The notes beneath the pieces are model-generated. The model did no database searches and was not told where the DNA came from. It was given only the letters and a program-made list of their open reading frames with translations. 12,441 nucleotides of DNA, taken from contig JBNKEI010000037.1 of the NCBI GenBank assembly GCA_050288705.1, positions 1 through 12,441 of the forward strand, in the 5' to 3' direction. Below are positions 1 to 7,490 of the stretch, one piece after another. The stretch is from JBNKEI01 sp050288705 (lineage in GTDB: Bacteria > Myxococcota > Myxococcia > Myxococcales > UBA5297). A program made the translations under genes and the position numbers. Numbering within the stretch: position 1 is the stretch's first letter; each line of letters starts with the position of its first letter.

Positions 1-202
1 TAGCAAAAATGCAAAGTGCAGCAAAAACCAGCGTAAGTGCATTCATTTGAGATTCTCAATAAAAAATTGGTAACTATTCAGCACTCTTATAGAGCGAGGA
101 GCCAAAGGCTCCGATTTCCGAACGATATTGGAGACACCGTCCTTCAGGGCGGTGAGGATGTCCATAACGAAAAGCCGCAAGAAATCCGGTCAGGCCGAGC
201 TT

Positions 203-226
203 GTCGAGGCCCAAGGCTTCCTCGAC
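203..226. repeat. Palindromic element (REP-like hairpin)
   Basis: GTCGAGG and CCTCGAC form a perfect 7-bp inverted repeat around a 10-base loop. The loop itself contains a nested GCC-CAA-GGC. Read through in frame it gives a LVEAQGFLDF-type peptide, which resembles intergenic palindromic repeats dispersed in many proteobacterial genomes. Only one copy is visible in this window, so calling it a repeat is inference. Confidence 0.35.
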
Positions 227-317
227 TTCATGCCTGCGGCATTACGCTCGGAAATACCGTGGTTTTAAATTTTTGGTTACTCGCGAAGTGGTAGTGCTGA
301 ATGGTTACGTTCATACT

Positions 318-345
318 AAGATGGGAGTAATAGCCCCCATCTTTT
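318..345 (+). terminator. Probable rho-independent terminator
   Basis: AAGATGGG (318-325) pairs with CCCATCTT (336-343) to give an 8-bp stem, and the plus strand continues TTTTGTGT. On the minus strand the same stem lies about 60 bases beyond the alcohol dehydrogenase stop but is followed by AGTATG rather than a T run. It is therefore better as a plus-strand terminator, perhaps for a gene left of the window or the short frame at 158-268. Any role as a minus-strand terminator would be weak. Confidence 0.45.
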
Positions 346-403
346 GTGTGGCGATATACGCAGGCGCTTACATGCATATATGACTACGGCTAATTTTCTC
401 TAA

Positions 404-1555
404 CTAAAAGTTTACGTGTTCTCCAAGGTAACAGAATTGATAGATTTTTTTGATTTCTTCAACAGTGGGTTTTCGTGGATTGACCCCAGTGCAGGGGTCG
501 TTGAAAGCATTGAGAGAAATCTCGTCGAGTTTGGCGTCGAAATCCTCTTTCTTGAGCCCATACTGCCGGAGATTATCCTCGATTCCTACGCTTTTGCGTA
601 GCTTTTCAACCTCTATGGCAAATTCATGAGCAGATTTTTGGCCTACTAGATTAGCCAATTCGCTGTATTTCTGAGTGACCTTGCTATTAAACCTTATAAC
701 ATTGGGCATTAGAAGAGCGTTAGCGCGTCCATGAGGAATTCCAAACATGCCTCCCAGCTGATGCGCCATGGAGTGAACTATTCCCAAAAGAGCATTGGTA
801 AAAGACATCCCTGCCATGCAGGAAGCATCGTGCATAGCTTGCCGAGCTTGTAGGTTATTGGGCTCTCGATACGCTTGCGGCAAATTGGCAAAGATCGATT
901 GAATAGATGCTTTGGCTAAGCAATCAGTATATACATTGGCTAAGGATGTCACGAATGCTTCTACGTCATGCGCTAAAGCATCCATGCCGGTGTTGGCGGT
1001 TACATGCGGTGGCATTCCTTGGCATAATTCGCCGTCTACAATGGCGTAATCAGGGGTGATTTCATAGGAAACAATAGGGTATTTGACCCCCTTAGTTCTA
1101 TTAGTAATTACCGAAACGCAAGTCACCTCGGTTCCAGTTCCGCTGGTAGATGGTATGGCAACAAAAATGGCTTTTTTCCGCAGAGGCTTAATGGAAAAAG
1201 GAGGGATGATATCTTCTGGTTTGGCTTCGGGGTACTCATAAAATACCCACATTGCCTTTGCTGCATCAATAGCCGAGCACCCGCCTAATCCCAAAATGAC
1301 ATCTGGTTTTTCTTGCCGAAAAAAAGCAGCTCCCTTCATGACAGTTTCAAAGGAAGGATCAGGCTCAACACCTTCGAAGGTAGCCGATTCTATGCCTGCG
1401 CCATGAAGGATAGCTTTGGTTTTCTCTAGATACCCGGAATTCTTCATGGAACCTTCGCCAATAACGATCACTGCCTTTTTTCCAGGTATTTCTTTAAGTT
1501 TTTCCAGCGATCCCAATCCGTGATAAACAATGCGAGGGATAATAAAAGACGCCAT
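404..1555 (-). CDS. Iron-containing alcohol dehydrogenase
   Basis: This is a 383-residue group III (Fe-dependent) alcohol dehydrogenase, the usual full length for the family. It would interconvert primary alcohols and aldehydes with NAD(P)H in the cytosol. Residues 87-102 carry the nucleotide-binding loop LGLGGCSAIDAAKAMW, with Cys where most members have Gly. IPSTSGTGTEVT lies at 134-145. The four expected metal ligands are present: Asp192 and His196 in GMDALAHDVEAF, His261 in IVHSMAHQLGG, and His275 in GIPHGRANALLMPNV. The AMWVFYEYPE stretch resembles the dehydrogenase half of AdhE, but no aldehyde dehydrogenase domain is attached. The ATG is supported by a strong GGAGG four bases upstream (TTGGAGGCAACATG). 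It is separated by 311 bases from the next minus-strand operon, so it is probably transcribed on its own. The exact substrate cannot be told. Confidence 0.95.
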   Translation of the reverse strand: MASFIIPRIVYHGLGSLEKLKEIPGKKAVIVIGEGSMKNSGYLEKTKAILHGAGIESATFEGVEPDPSFETVMKGAAFFRQEKPDVILGLGGCSAIDAAKAMWVFYEYPEAKPEDIIPPFSIKPLRKKAIFVAIPSTSGTGTEVTCVSVITNRTKGVKYPIVSYEITPDYAIVDGELCQGMPPHVTANTGMDALAHDVEAFVTSLANVYTDCLAKASIQSIFANLPQAYREPNNLQARQAMHDASCMAGMSFTNALLGIVHSMAHQLGGMFGIPHGRANALLMPNVIRFNSKVTQKYSELANLVGQKSAHEFAIEVEKLRKSVGIEDNLRQYGLKKEDFDAKLDEISLNAFNDPCTGVNPRKPTVEEIKKIYQFCYLGEHVNF

Positions 1556-1866
1556 GTTGCCTCCAATTGAAAAGTTATGGTGTGTAGCGAGATTCCATCT
1601 ATCGGTAGTTTTCTGGAAAGCCCTCTCGACACTTCGGGTTCAAAAAACACTTGTCAACTGATCGCTTGGTTCTAGCGGATACTTGCTTCGAAACCAATAC
1701 CGCGTAGATTATGAGAGGGATTTATTTTTTTCCAGGATATTTGTACAGGTTTGCCGATTTTTATTTATTGAATACAAACACTTAGTTTTCCCTACTGTGC
1801 GAATATTGGCCAATGCTATTTATTTTTCCCGTTGCAAAGGCAGGGTAGGCAAAGGTGCTCGTATTA
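1556..1866. other. Intergenic gap between alcohol dehydrogenase and Roadblock operon
   Basis: There is no supported gene. A plus-strand frame from 1683 runs into the antisense of the downstream Roadblock-like gene and has no family resemblance. On the minus strand a perfect TTGACA (1657 to 1652) could be a -35 element for the dehydrogenase, but the hexamer 17 bases further on is a poor -10. No clear stem-loop with a T run follows the operon's last stop at 1867. Confidence 0.5.
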
Positions 1867-2343
1867 TTAAACCTGTGCCAAGAGAGTGGCTAGTTCAATT
1901 TCTCGGGGAGCAACAATGCCCAAAATCATTTCTTCCACAAAAATTAGGGCTAGTTTTCGATTACTGGCTACCATTAGCACTTGACTGGGGGGCTCTAGAT
2001 CTAAACGCTTTGCGACTGCTATTGCCTCAGTAGCAAATTGGTTAGCAATAGCAGCATAGTTTTCATGATTTTCTAAACGACCGTTAGCCGCCATTACTAG
2101 CCCTTCATGGGCGATAAAAGCTAGGTCTATTCCCGGGCGATTGCCTATTTGCTCGGTTAGCCAGGTGGTTTCCCGAAGTAATTTTTGGCGAATTTCTTTC
2201 AGTCCATCCTCAATGGCTATCACCAGACTGGGAGTAGAAACTTGCTGGGCGCCATGCCTTTCTTCTCGAAGAGTAGCATGTAGCTGGCTTAGTTTCTGCA
2301 GGGCGCTAAGCCTTTGTTCTAGCCAAGGTACTGGTAAGCTCAT
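1867..2343 (-). CDS. Divergent Roadblock/LC7-like protein with helical N-terminus
   Basis: This 158-residue protein is the last gene of the operon. Residues 1-60 are predicted to be helical (LEQRLSALQKLSQLHATLRE and GLKEIRQKLLRET). Residues 65-158 have the layout of a Roadblock/LC7 fold. They begin with a PGIDLAFIAHEGLVMAA strand pair like the LxGVxGAxVxDxDGLxI of the family, continue with a long Ala-rich helix (NYAAIANQFATEAIAVAKRL), and end with the strands VLMVASNRKLALIFV and MILGIVAP. The fold call rests on pattern and on the neighbouring clear Roadblock gene, since similarity is weak. The start overlaps the upstream stop as ATGA, indicating translational coupling. Roadblock proteins usually dimerise and bind small GTPases or kinases, so this one may pair with the neighbouring Roadblock protein. 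It has no membrane segment. Confidence 0.7.
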   Translation of the reverse strand: MSLPVPWLEQRLSALQKLSQLHATLREERHGAQQVSTPSLVIAIEDGLKEIRQKLLRETTWLTEQIGNRPGIDLAFIAHEGLVMAANGRLENHENYAAIANQFATEAIAVAKRLDLEPPSQVLMVASNRKLALIFVEEMILGIVAPREIELATLLAQV

Positions 2344-2711
2344 ATCAAAGCAACCAATTCGGGGATGCTTTCCTTTATTTCGTAGCGCACCGTTCCTAAC
2401 ATTGCCTGCGAATCGGAGACTACAGTCAGAAGAAATCCCTTTCCCAGTGGGGCTACCACTACCAAGCCACCTTTACATTCGGTGATAATTAGAAAAGGCA
2501 AGCCGTGGCCAACCTGTTGGCTAATAGTTTCGGCAGTGGTGCTTACAATCTGTACTGACGCACTTAAGGCGTCAGAATCGAGCTCAAACTCATTGCGATT
2601 GGCAATAGGCAATCCATCGGGATCAACTACCGAAGCGGCAGTAACCCCTTTTAGCGAGGTTAAACTTCGCAAAACCTTATCCATACGTATTCGTCGTTCT
2701 GCCCTATCCAT
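2340..2711 (-). CDS. Roadblock/LC7 domain protein
   Basis: This 123-residue protein is essentially one Roadblock/LC7 domain, the size typical of MglB-type bacterial members. Features seen are SLKGVTAASVVDPDGLPIAN (first strands and turn), a helix with LSASVQIVSTTAETISQQVG, then LIITECKGGLVVVAPLGKGFLLTVVSD and a final helix AMLGTVRYEIKESIPELVAL. The frame is open further upstream to 2831, but the ATG at 2711 follows AAGGAG by eight bases and begins exactly where the domain begins. The longer start would overlap the upstream gene heavily and add unrelated sequence. It starts 16 bases after the OmpA-domain gene and overlaps the next gene as ATGA. Members of this family act as GTPase-activating or scaffold proteins. 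No Ras-like GTPase is encoded in the window, so its partner may be the kinase or the other Roadblock protein. Confidence 0.9.
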   Translation of the reverse strand: MDRAERRIRMDKVLRSLTSLKGVTAASVVDPDGLPIANRNEFELDSDALSASVQIVSTTAETISQQVGHGLPFLIITECKGGLVVVAPLGKGFLLTVVSDSQAMLGTVRYEIKESIPELVALI

Positions 2712-2727
2712 GGTTTGCGCTCCTTCC

Positions 2728-4143
2728 TTATTTCGTATTTGTAAACAACCGAAAATCGACTCGTCGATTGGAGGCGAGTTTTTCGGGAGAATCTTCTTTG
2801 TATAGGGGTTGAGACGAACCGCGAGACGCAATCACGATTCGTTTATAAGCTATTCCTTCTTTCAAGAAAAGTTCGCGTACAAATTCAGCTCTCCAAAGGC
2901 CAATGATTAGATTTGATTGGCGACTGCCACGAGAATCAGTGTGACCTACTAGCAATACGTTTTTGTTTCCTGTGCGTATTTTTGCGGCAATCGCACGAAT
3001 TTTTTCCAAGCCGACCTTGGTTTTCCATTTTCCACTTTCGAAGCTCAGCGGTAAAACAATCATCGAACGATGAGCAGCGTTGATCAAATCTTCGCTAGAA
3101 TATGTTGCCGCAGAACGGGAATGCGACGTGTCACCAGGAAGCATCTTTATTAATTCAATTGGTTCAATATAGATTGCTACTTTCTCGGAAGAGATTTCTA
3201 AGGATCCTTCTGAGGAAGAGAGTTGGGCAGGTTGAGGTCGCGAAGCAATCTGTATGCGTTTGGAAGCTATTCCTTTGTTGACAAGCAATTGTTGGACATA
3301 TCGCGCTCTTTGTAAGCCAAGTGACGAAGATTCTACGGTAGGAGCTGCGTGGCCTACGAGAATAATGTCACCTTTAGTTTTACGGATTTCTGTAATCGCG
3401 GTATTGATGCTATTTTGGTCTGGGACAGGCTGAATAGCGCCAGGAAGAAATTTTAGAGGCAGCGAAATTAGTGCTCCACTGTAAATAATTGCTTTGGTGG
3501 GTGCGCTAGAGGGTGAAGAGTTGTTTTGCGGTAATAATATTCCTTTATCTAAAGGAACGTTGGCCGGAATTGGGTTGCCCAATGGCTGCTCTATTTTAAT
3601 CATTTTCCAAAAGAGAACTAAAGCAGCCAATGAGCCGAATAGCAATATCAATTTTCGAAAGGTTAGAAAAAAACGGTTAAAGTTTGGCTTTGAACTCGCG
3701 CAAACAAGATCGATTACTGGTTTCCTGGCAGTATTTGCGCGAATAATTTCTAGCCTAGAAGTTGGCGGTAGACTGGTGGTGACTTTTGGCGAGGTCGTCT
3801 TTTTAGTTACGACAAACTGGGATTTTGCAGTGGTTGCTTGTTCCGGAGGGTCTATTGCCGTAGTAACGAAAGCATTATAGGGAGTTGGTGAGTTAATGTC
3901 GTTTGATTGTGGAGATAATGAGAGCGCCACCATTTCGCAACCAGCAATAGCGGGCGCAGAAATTACCGGTGGCGTTTCTATTAGCTTTGGTAGCGGGACG
4001 AGTTCAGTCTCTTCTTCCTGTTCTTCGGATTCATCAGAAGAAATTTGCTCTAGGGAAAACAATATTTTTGTGGGGCGTGAAAGAATCCCGTCTAAAGCAT
4101 CGGTATCGATTCGGAAAGGTTCTAGTCCATTGTTTTGGCGCAT
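2728..4143 (-). CDS. Single-pass membrane protein with two OmpA-like domains
   Basis: This is a 471-residue protein. Residues 1-160 are hydrophilic and acidic to Ser/Thr/Pro-rich (DESEEQEEETE near 37-47) and presumably cytoplasmic. One hydrophobic segment spans about 163-181 (RKLILLFGSLAALVLFWKM), followed by a linker and two OmpA-like domains at about 222-328 and 359-471. The second keeps the peptidoglycan-contact pattern GHTDSRGSRQSN (400-411) with Asp402, Arg418 and NRRVDF (459-464). The first has GHAAPT in place of GHTD but keeps Arg279 in QRARYV, so it may fold without binding diaminopimelate. The ATG overlaps the kinase gene by 22 bases and has GGGG five bases upstream. Inferred role: it connects cytoplasmic signalling from the soluble kinase to the cell wall. 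It could be an anchor, sensor or kinase substrate. No signal peptidase site is seen. Confidence 0.88.
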   Translation of the reverse strand: MRQNNGLEPFRIDTDALDGILSRPTKILFSLEQISSDESEEQEEETELVPLPKLIETPPVISAPAIAGCEMVALSLSPQSNDINSPTPYNAFVTTAIDPPEQATTAKSQFVVTKKTTSPKVTTSLPPTSRLEIIRANTARKPVIDLVCASSKPNFNRFFLTFRKLILLFGSLAALVLFWKMIKIEQPLGNPIPANVPLDKGILLPQNNSSPSSAPTKAIIYSGALISLPLKFLPGAIQPVPDQNSINTAITEIRKTKGDIILVGHAAPTVESSSLGLQRARYVQQLLVNKGIASKRIQIASRPQPAQLSSSEGSLEISSEKVAIYIEPIELIKMLPGDTSHSRSAATYSSEDLINAAHRSMIVLPLSFESGKWKTKVGLEKIRAIAAKIRTGNKNVLLVGHTDSRGSRQSNLIIGLWRAEFVRELFLKEGIAYKRIVIASRGSSQPLYKEDSPEKLASNRRVDFRLFTNTK

Positions 4144-6044
4144 CGAAACCCCAAATATAGATACGAGTTGATAAGCTGAACATTGGTGCGCGCTAGTTCT
4201 CTTGGTCTAATCTGGTGTCGAAAGGAACCCCCAAACACCCACGCATCTTCTGGGTCATCTGGCCGTGGGCCGGGGCCTTCAATGTTAGACCACTCCCAAA
4301 CGTTTCCTATTAGGTCGGAGCAACCTTCTGGAGATAATCCGCCTGGAAATGTCCCTACGGCGCTGGTTCCTGCTTTCTTTGCCCGAGGTCCGTTAAAGGA
4401 AGTAGGTTCAAAATCATTTCCCCAGGGAAAATATGAGCGCCCTTCTCTAGTAGCTAGGCGTTCCCACTCCCAGGGACCTAGGAGTCTTTTGTTGGCCCAA
4501 TGAGCGTAGCTCTGTGCGCAAAAGTAGTTCACGCCTACCACCGGATGATTAAGCGTGTTGGTAGGCGGTTCTTTGCCAAACCAATGCTCGGGAGGATCGT
4601 GATTGGTATCGAGAATGAAATCTCGATAATTCGCATTGGTAACTAAATGCTGATCGACGTAAAACGATTGCAAAGTAATTAATTCCGAAGAGAATCGGCT
4701 ACGAAACGAGCATGCTGGAATCAATGCCATTTGTTCTGTCGATTGAATGCTTTTTCGCTGGGACGCCGAAATAGGAATTCCCGAGTTGGTGGTATTATTA
4801 GAATTTACCTTAATGTCTTTAAGGACCTGCATCAATTGTTCTACACGTGCTACGGATAATTCGGGATCGGAACCATAAGTAGTGGAAGAAGAGAAATCAT
4901 TAAAAGAAGGACATTCTGGTAAGGTGTCACGTTGGTGTGCCTGATCTAATGAAGGAATAGTGGCAAAATCAGCGGAATCAAATTCAATTTCGACAGTCGG
5001 GACGTCATATATAGAAACCGGTATAGTGTTTCGGCGAGCGCTTTTGAAGGGTGGGGCAGAGTCAATGCGTACGGTTTTGGAATCATCGAAGCTAGAAAAC
5101 AACGAGTTCAAAAAAGAAGCAATTTGTTTTCGACTAGGATTAAAACCTTGGTGAAAAGCAAACATTTCCAGGTCGATTTGTAGTTCTGCCGCATTAGGAT
5201 ATCTTTCGGAAGGATGGCGAGCCATTGCCTTGGAAACAATTGGGAATAAGTCGGGATTTACCCATGGAGCTTTTTCGGCTAAGTTAGGGGCATACGATTC
5301 GTCCATAATATTCATTAATAGAGTAATATCATTGAGGTTGTCGTAAGGTCGTTCTTTGCTCAACATTTCGAAAAGAACACTTCCCAATGAGTATACATCG
5401 GTTTGTACGCTGGTTTTTTCTTCGCCACAAACCAGTAACGGCGCCATGTACCGATATTTACCTTTGAGAACTCCTGCCTTGGTAATACGTGCTTCGTTCA
5501 AAGCTCTAGCAGCCCCGAAATCAAGTAGCTTTACGTCCCCAGTTCGGGAAATCATGATATTTTCTGGGCTAATATCTCGATGAATTATTTCGGTTTTGTT
5601 GCCCATTTCGTCTTTCATTTGGTGGGCATAATGAAGAGCATCGGATGCGGCTATGCCAACATAAGCAACAAACCATTCAGGAATTGCTTTTTTTTCTTGA
5701 ATGGCTTGAACAAGCATTTCGCGCAATGTTTTGCCATGAATGTATTCCATTGCAATATAGAAGCCAAAACGACTTTCTCCGAAATCAAAAATCTGTACAA
5801 TGTTGGGGTGATGTAATCTAGCCGCCAGGATTGCTTCGCGAATAAACATTTGGATGAATTCTGGCTGGTTTCGATAATTTGGTAATATAGTTTTGATGCA
5901 GACGTCACGGGTGAAGCCGTTTATTCCTATTGCTTTGCCACGCCATACCTCAGCCATTCCGCCAGTGGCTATCAGGCGGTCGAGCACATAGCGGCCAATT
6001 TCGGCGCCAGGATATGGCGAGGCAGAATAGGTGGTGGAAATCAT
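4122..6044 (-). CDS. Ser/Thr protein kinase fused to FGE/SUMF1-like domain
   Basis: This is a 640-residue soluble protein. The kinase domain (about 17-295) has the Gly-rich loop IATGGMAEVW (25-34), Lys51 in VCIKTI, Glu70 in FIREAILAARLHHPNIV, the catalytic loop HRDISPENIM (155-164; Asp157, Asn162), DFG at 175-177 and DVYSLGSVLFEML. The APE motif after the activation loop reads APL (201-203), so the conserved Glu is lost. A Ser/Thr-rich linker (about 320-435) follows. The C-terminal domain (about 437-637) is formylglycine-generating-enzyme-like, with FYVDQHLVTNANYRDF, HPVVGVNYFCAQSYAHWANK, FPWGND, GNVWEW (580-585), FGGSF and LGFRC. The RLPTEAEWE segment is altered to LLGPWEWE. Such fusions are known, for example chlamydial Pkn1, where the FGE-like domain is usually thought to bind rather than catalyse. 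The ATG overlaps the FIST stop as ATGA. It probably phosphorylates partners encoded in the same operon. Confidence 0.93.
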   Translation of the reverse strand: MISTTYSASPYPGAEIGRYVLDRLIATGGMAEVWRGKAIGINGFTRDVCIKTILPNYRNQPEFIQMFIREAILAARLHHPNIVQIFDFGESRFGFYIAMEYIHGKTLREMLVQAIQEKKAIPEWFVAYVGIAASDALHYAHQMKDEMGNKTEIIHRDISPENIMISRTGDVKLLDFGAARALNEARITKAGVLKGKYRYMAPLLVCGEEKTSVQTDVYSLGSVLFEMLSKERPYDNLNDITLLMNIMDESYAPNLAEKAPWVNPDLFPIVSKAMARHPSERYPNAAELQIDLEMFAFHQGFNPSRKQIASFLNSLFSSFDDSKTVRIDSAPPFKSARRNTIPVSIYDVPTVEIEFDSADFATIPSLDQAHQRDTLPECPSFNDFSSSTTYGSDPELSVARVEQLMQVLKDIKVNSNNTTNSGIPISASQRKSIQSTEQMALIPACSFRSRFSSELITLQSFYVDQHLVTNANYRDFILDTNHDPPEHWFGKEPPTNTLNHPVVGVNYFCAQSYAHWANKRLLGPWEWERLATREGRSYFPWGNDFEPTSFNGPRAKKAGTSAVGTFPGGLSPEGCSDLIGNVWEWSNIEGPGPRPDDPEDAWVFGGSFRHQIRPRELARTNVQLINSYLYLGFRCAKTMD

Positions 6045-7336
6045 GGCGACCGAGTAGTTGCTTTGGCTTCATGCACCAATTCATCCCCGATGAGCCAAGC
6101 AGTCAAAGTTTGGTTGTGGTGACCTAGAGTTCCGGTAATGGTGGACCCGGTTTCTCCAAAAGTAGAAAACCCAATCATAGGAATTTTTGCTGGGTGGCCA
6201 GTGGCTTCTTGCAAGGCTTCGTTTACTGCGTTTGTTTCGGCGGTAGCGCAGTTGAATTCTTCGGCTTGCAGATGACAGAGAATGCAATTAAATAACACCA
6301 CTGCCGCCACCCGTTTTGGACGGCCAGCGTCGTGCCAGGCGCGCAAAACTGCAGTTTTAACCGATTGAATACGAGACGCCGGAGTTGCTCGCAACATTGT
6401 TAACCCGATTCCTGGTGGAACGGCAGAAAAGAATGACATGGCTCCTCCTTCCAGTATTTTGGCCGGGGAACGTACTTGCCAATATCCGCTGGTGGCGTCG
6501 AGAAGCCCTAGAGGATGGTGTTTAAATACCGCCTCTGCTTCTTGCTTTGATTTGGCTCCTACTAATTCGGTGTAAGCGTCGGCGGCAGGTCGACCATTAA
6601 ATGTCTTAACAATTCGTCCAACTGAAGAAGTAATGAATAAGCCTTTTCCTAATGCGGGTTCAAACGCATTGGCCATGCCGGTGCCATTTTTTAGAGTGGT
6701 GCCTACCACTGCAATGGACAATTCGTCCATCATTGCTCGGCCATTTAAGTAGGTCCGTGGTTCGGTGAACCGAGACAAAGCATCGGCTGCCGAGCCACCC
6801 ACCACTCGCGTTCCCCTACCAACTATATTGGCTATTCCGCGGATGGTGTTTTCTTCAATAAACGTTCGCCCGTCATGACCAACCAAAAGGGTGTAAGGTG
6901 TGGCAGCAACCATTTCGATTGCCGGTTTGCGTAGCATGCCCAAATAAAGATATTCAGGCTTGAATTTGAGATTGCCAAATGCCTGGCGAGTGGCTTCTTC
7001 TCCTGCTTTTTCTGCGGCAAAGGGTTCCGGCTTAACCTTGGTCGAGCCTGTTCCAATGCTGATGGTTTGCTGGGGTGCTTGAAATGCCATTATTGCTACC
7101 GACCCAGTTTTAATTCCTGGCATTTCGCTGGAAATTTCTCCGGCGCTGGACATTCCCCATATCGCCCCTCCTAAACGTTCTTGTACGGTGCGCGCAATTC
7201 TTTCCTGGTCCATGCGGGCATCGGCGAACAACACGGAAAATACAGGTTTTAAGTTGCTGGCAAGAATGCGTGAAATGGCTTCGTCCACGGTTTTGCCGTG
7301 TCCCACAGCTACTTTTATCCGGCGTTCCTCGGTCAC
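6041..7336 (-). CDS. FIST domain sensory protein
   Basis: This is a FIST N plus FIST C protein of 431 residues, the usual size. FIST domains are thought to sense small ligands, possibly amino acids, and occur next to signal-transduction genes. Seen in order (numbered from the first possible start): VAVGHGKTVDEAI near 11-23, IWGMSSAGEISSEM near 61-74, the FIST N hallmark VVGGSAADALS near 180-190, GLLDATSGYW near 279-288, a FIST C segment VVLFNCILCHLQAEEF near 348-363 with two cysteines, and PMIGFSTFGETG near 388-399. Two in-frame GTG codons compete. The one at 7336 sits five bases after AGGGG and is preferred, whereas the one at 7342 overlaps that Shine-Dalgarno sequence. It is the first gene of the operon and overlaps the kinase by four bases. 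There is no membrane segment, so it would sense a cytosolic ligand and feed the kinase. Confidence 0.92.
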   Translation of the reverse strand: MTEERRIKVAVGHGKTVDEAISRILASNLKPVFSVLFADARMDQERIARTVQERLGGAIWGMSSAGEISSEMPGIKTGSVAIMAFQAPQQTISIGTGSTKVKPEPFAAEKAGEEATRQAFGNLKFKPEYLYLGMLRKPAIEMVAATPYTLLVGHDGRTFIEENTIRGIANIVGRGTRVVGGSAADALSRFTEPRTYLNGRAMMDELSIAVVGTTLKNGTGMANAFEPALGKGLFITSSVGRIVKTFNGRPAADAYTELVGAKSKQEAEAVFKHHPLGLLDATSGYWQVRSPAKILEGGAMSFFSAVPPGIGLTMLRATPASRIQSVKTAVLRAWHDAGRPKRVAAVVLFNCILCHLQAEEFNCATAETNAVNEALQEATGHPAKIPMIGFSTFGETGSTITGTLGHHNQTLTAWLIGDELVHEAKATTRSP

Positions 7337-7428
7337 AGACACCCCTTTTCGAATTATTCTCCCCCGCGAACCAATGAGATCGACGTAGTCAACAGACTTC
7401 GAATGACCTCTCTTGGACTCGAATGTGG

Positions 7429-7449
7429 AAAAATTACAACCGAAGTTGC
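7429..7449 (-). terminator. Rho-independent terminator of the bio operon
   Basis: Read on the minus strand, GCAAC TTCG GTTGT (7449 to 7436) makes a 5-bp stem (one G-U pair) capped by a UUCG tetraloop. It is followed by AATTTTT, with the T run at 7433-7429. It lies about 42 bases after the bioC stop and before the FIST gene. The stem is short, but the tetraloop is unusually stable and the T run is well placed. Confidence 0.6.
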
Positions 7450-7490
7450 TTCTGGAGGCAAGTGTAATTATTTACTAGTAGCTATCTTTT

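Larger units (their letters stand above)
1..403. other. Intergenic region with hairpins and no convincing gene
   Basis: No reading frame here has recognisable protein similarity. The stretch holds a hairpin at 135-154 (CACCG and CCT arms), another at 203-226 (GTCGAGG arms) and a terminator-like hairpin at 318-345. A 36-codon frame runs on the plus strand from ATG at 158 to TAA at 266. It includes the stretch GQAELVEAQGFLDF, which lies across the 203-226 palindrome and looks more like a translated dispersed palindromic repeat than a gene. Longer plus-strand frames at 37-294 and 201-383 show no coding character that I can recognise. Confidence 0.5.

Noticed and set aside
1683..2033. Plus-strand open frame of 116 codons
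   Set aside because: Its second half is antisense to the Roadblock-like gene, the first half is AT-rich with no family resemblance, and no Shine-Dalgarno supports it.
2712..2831. Longer N-terminus for the Roadblock gene (start at 2831)
   Set aside because: The extension overlaps the OmpA-domain gene by about 100 bases and adds non-domain sequence, while the ATG at 2711 has a strong AAGGAG at good spacing.
6081..6287. Minus-strand frame inside the FIST gene
   Set aside because: It is a shifted frame within a well-supported FIST coding sequence, with Arg/Ser-rich out-of-frame composition.
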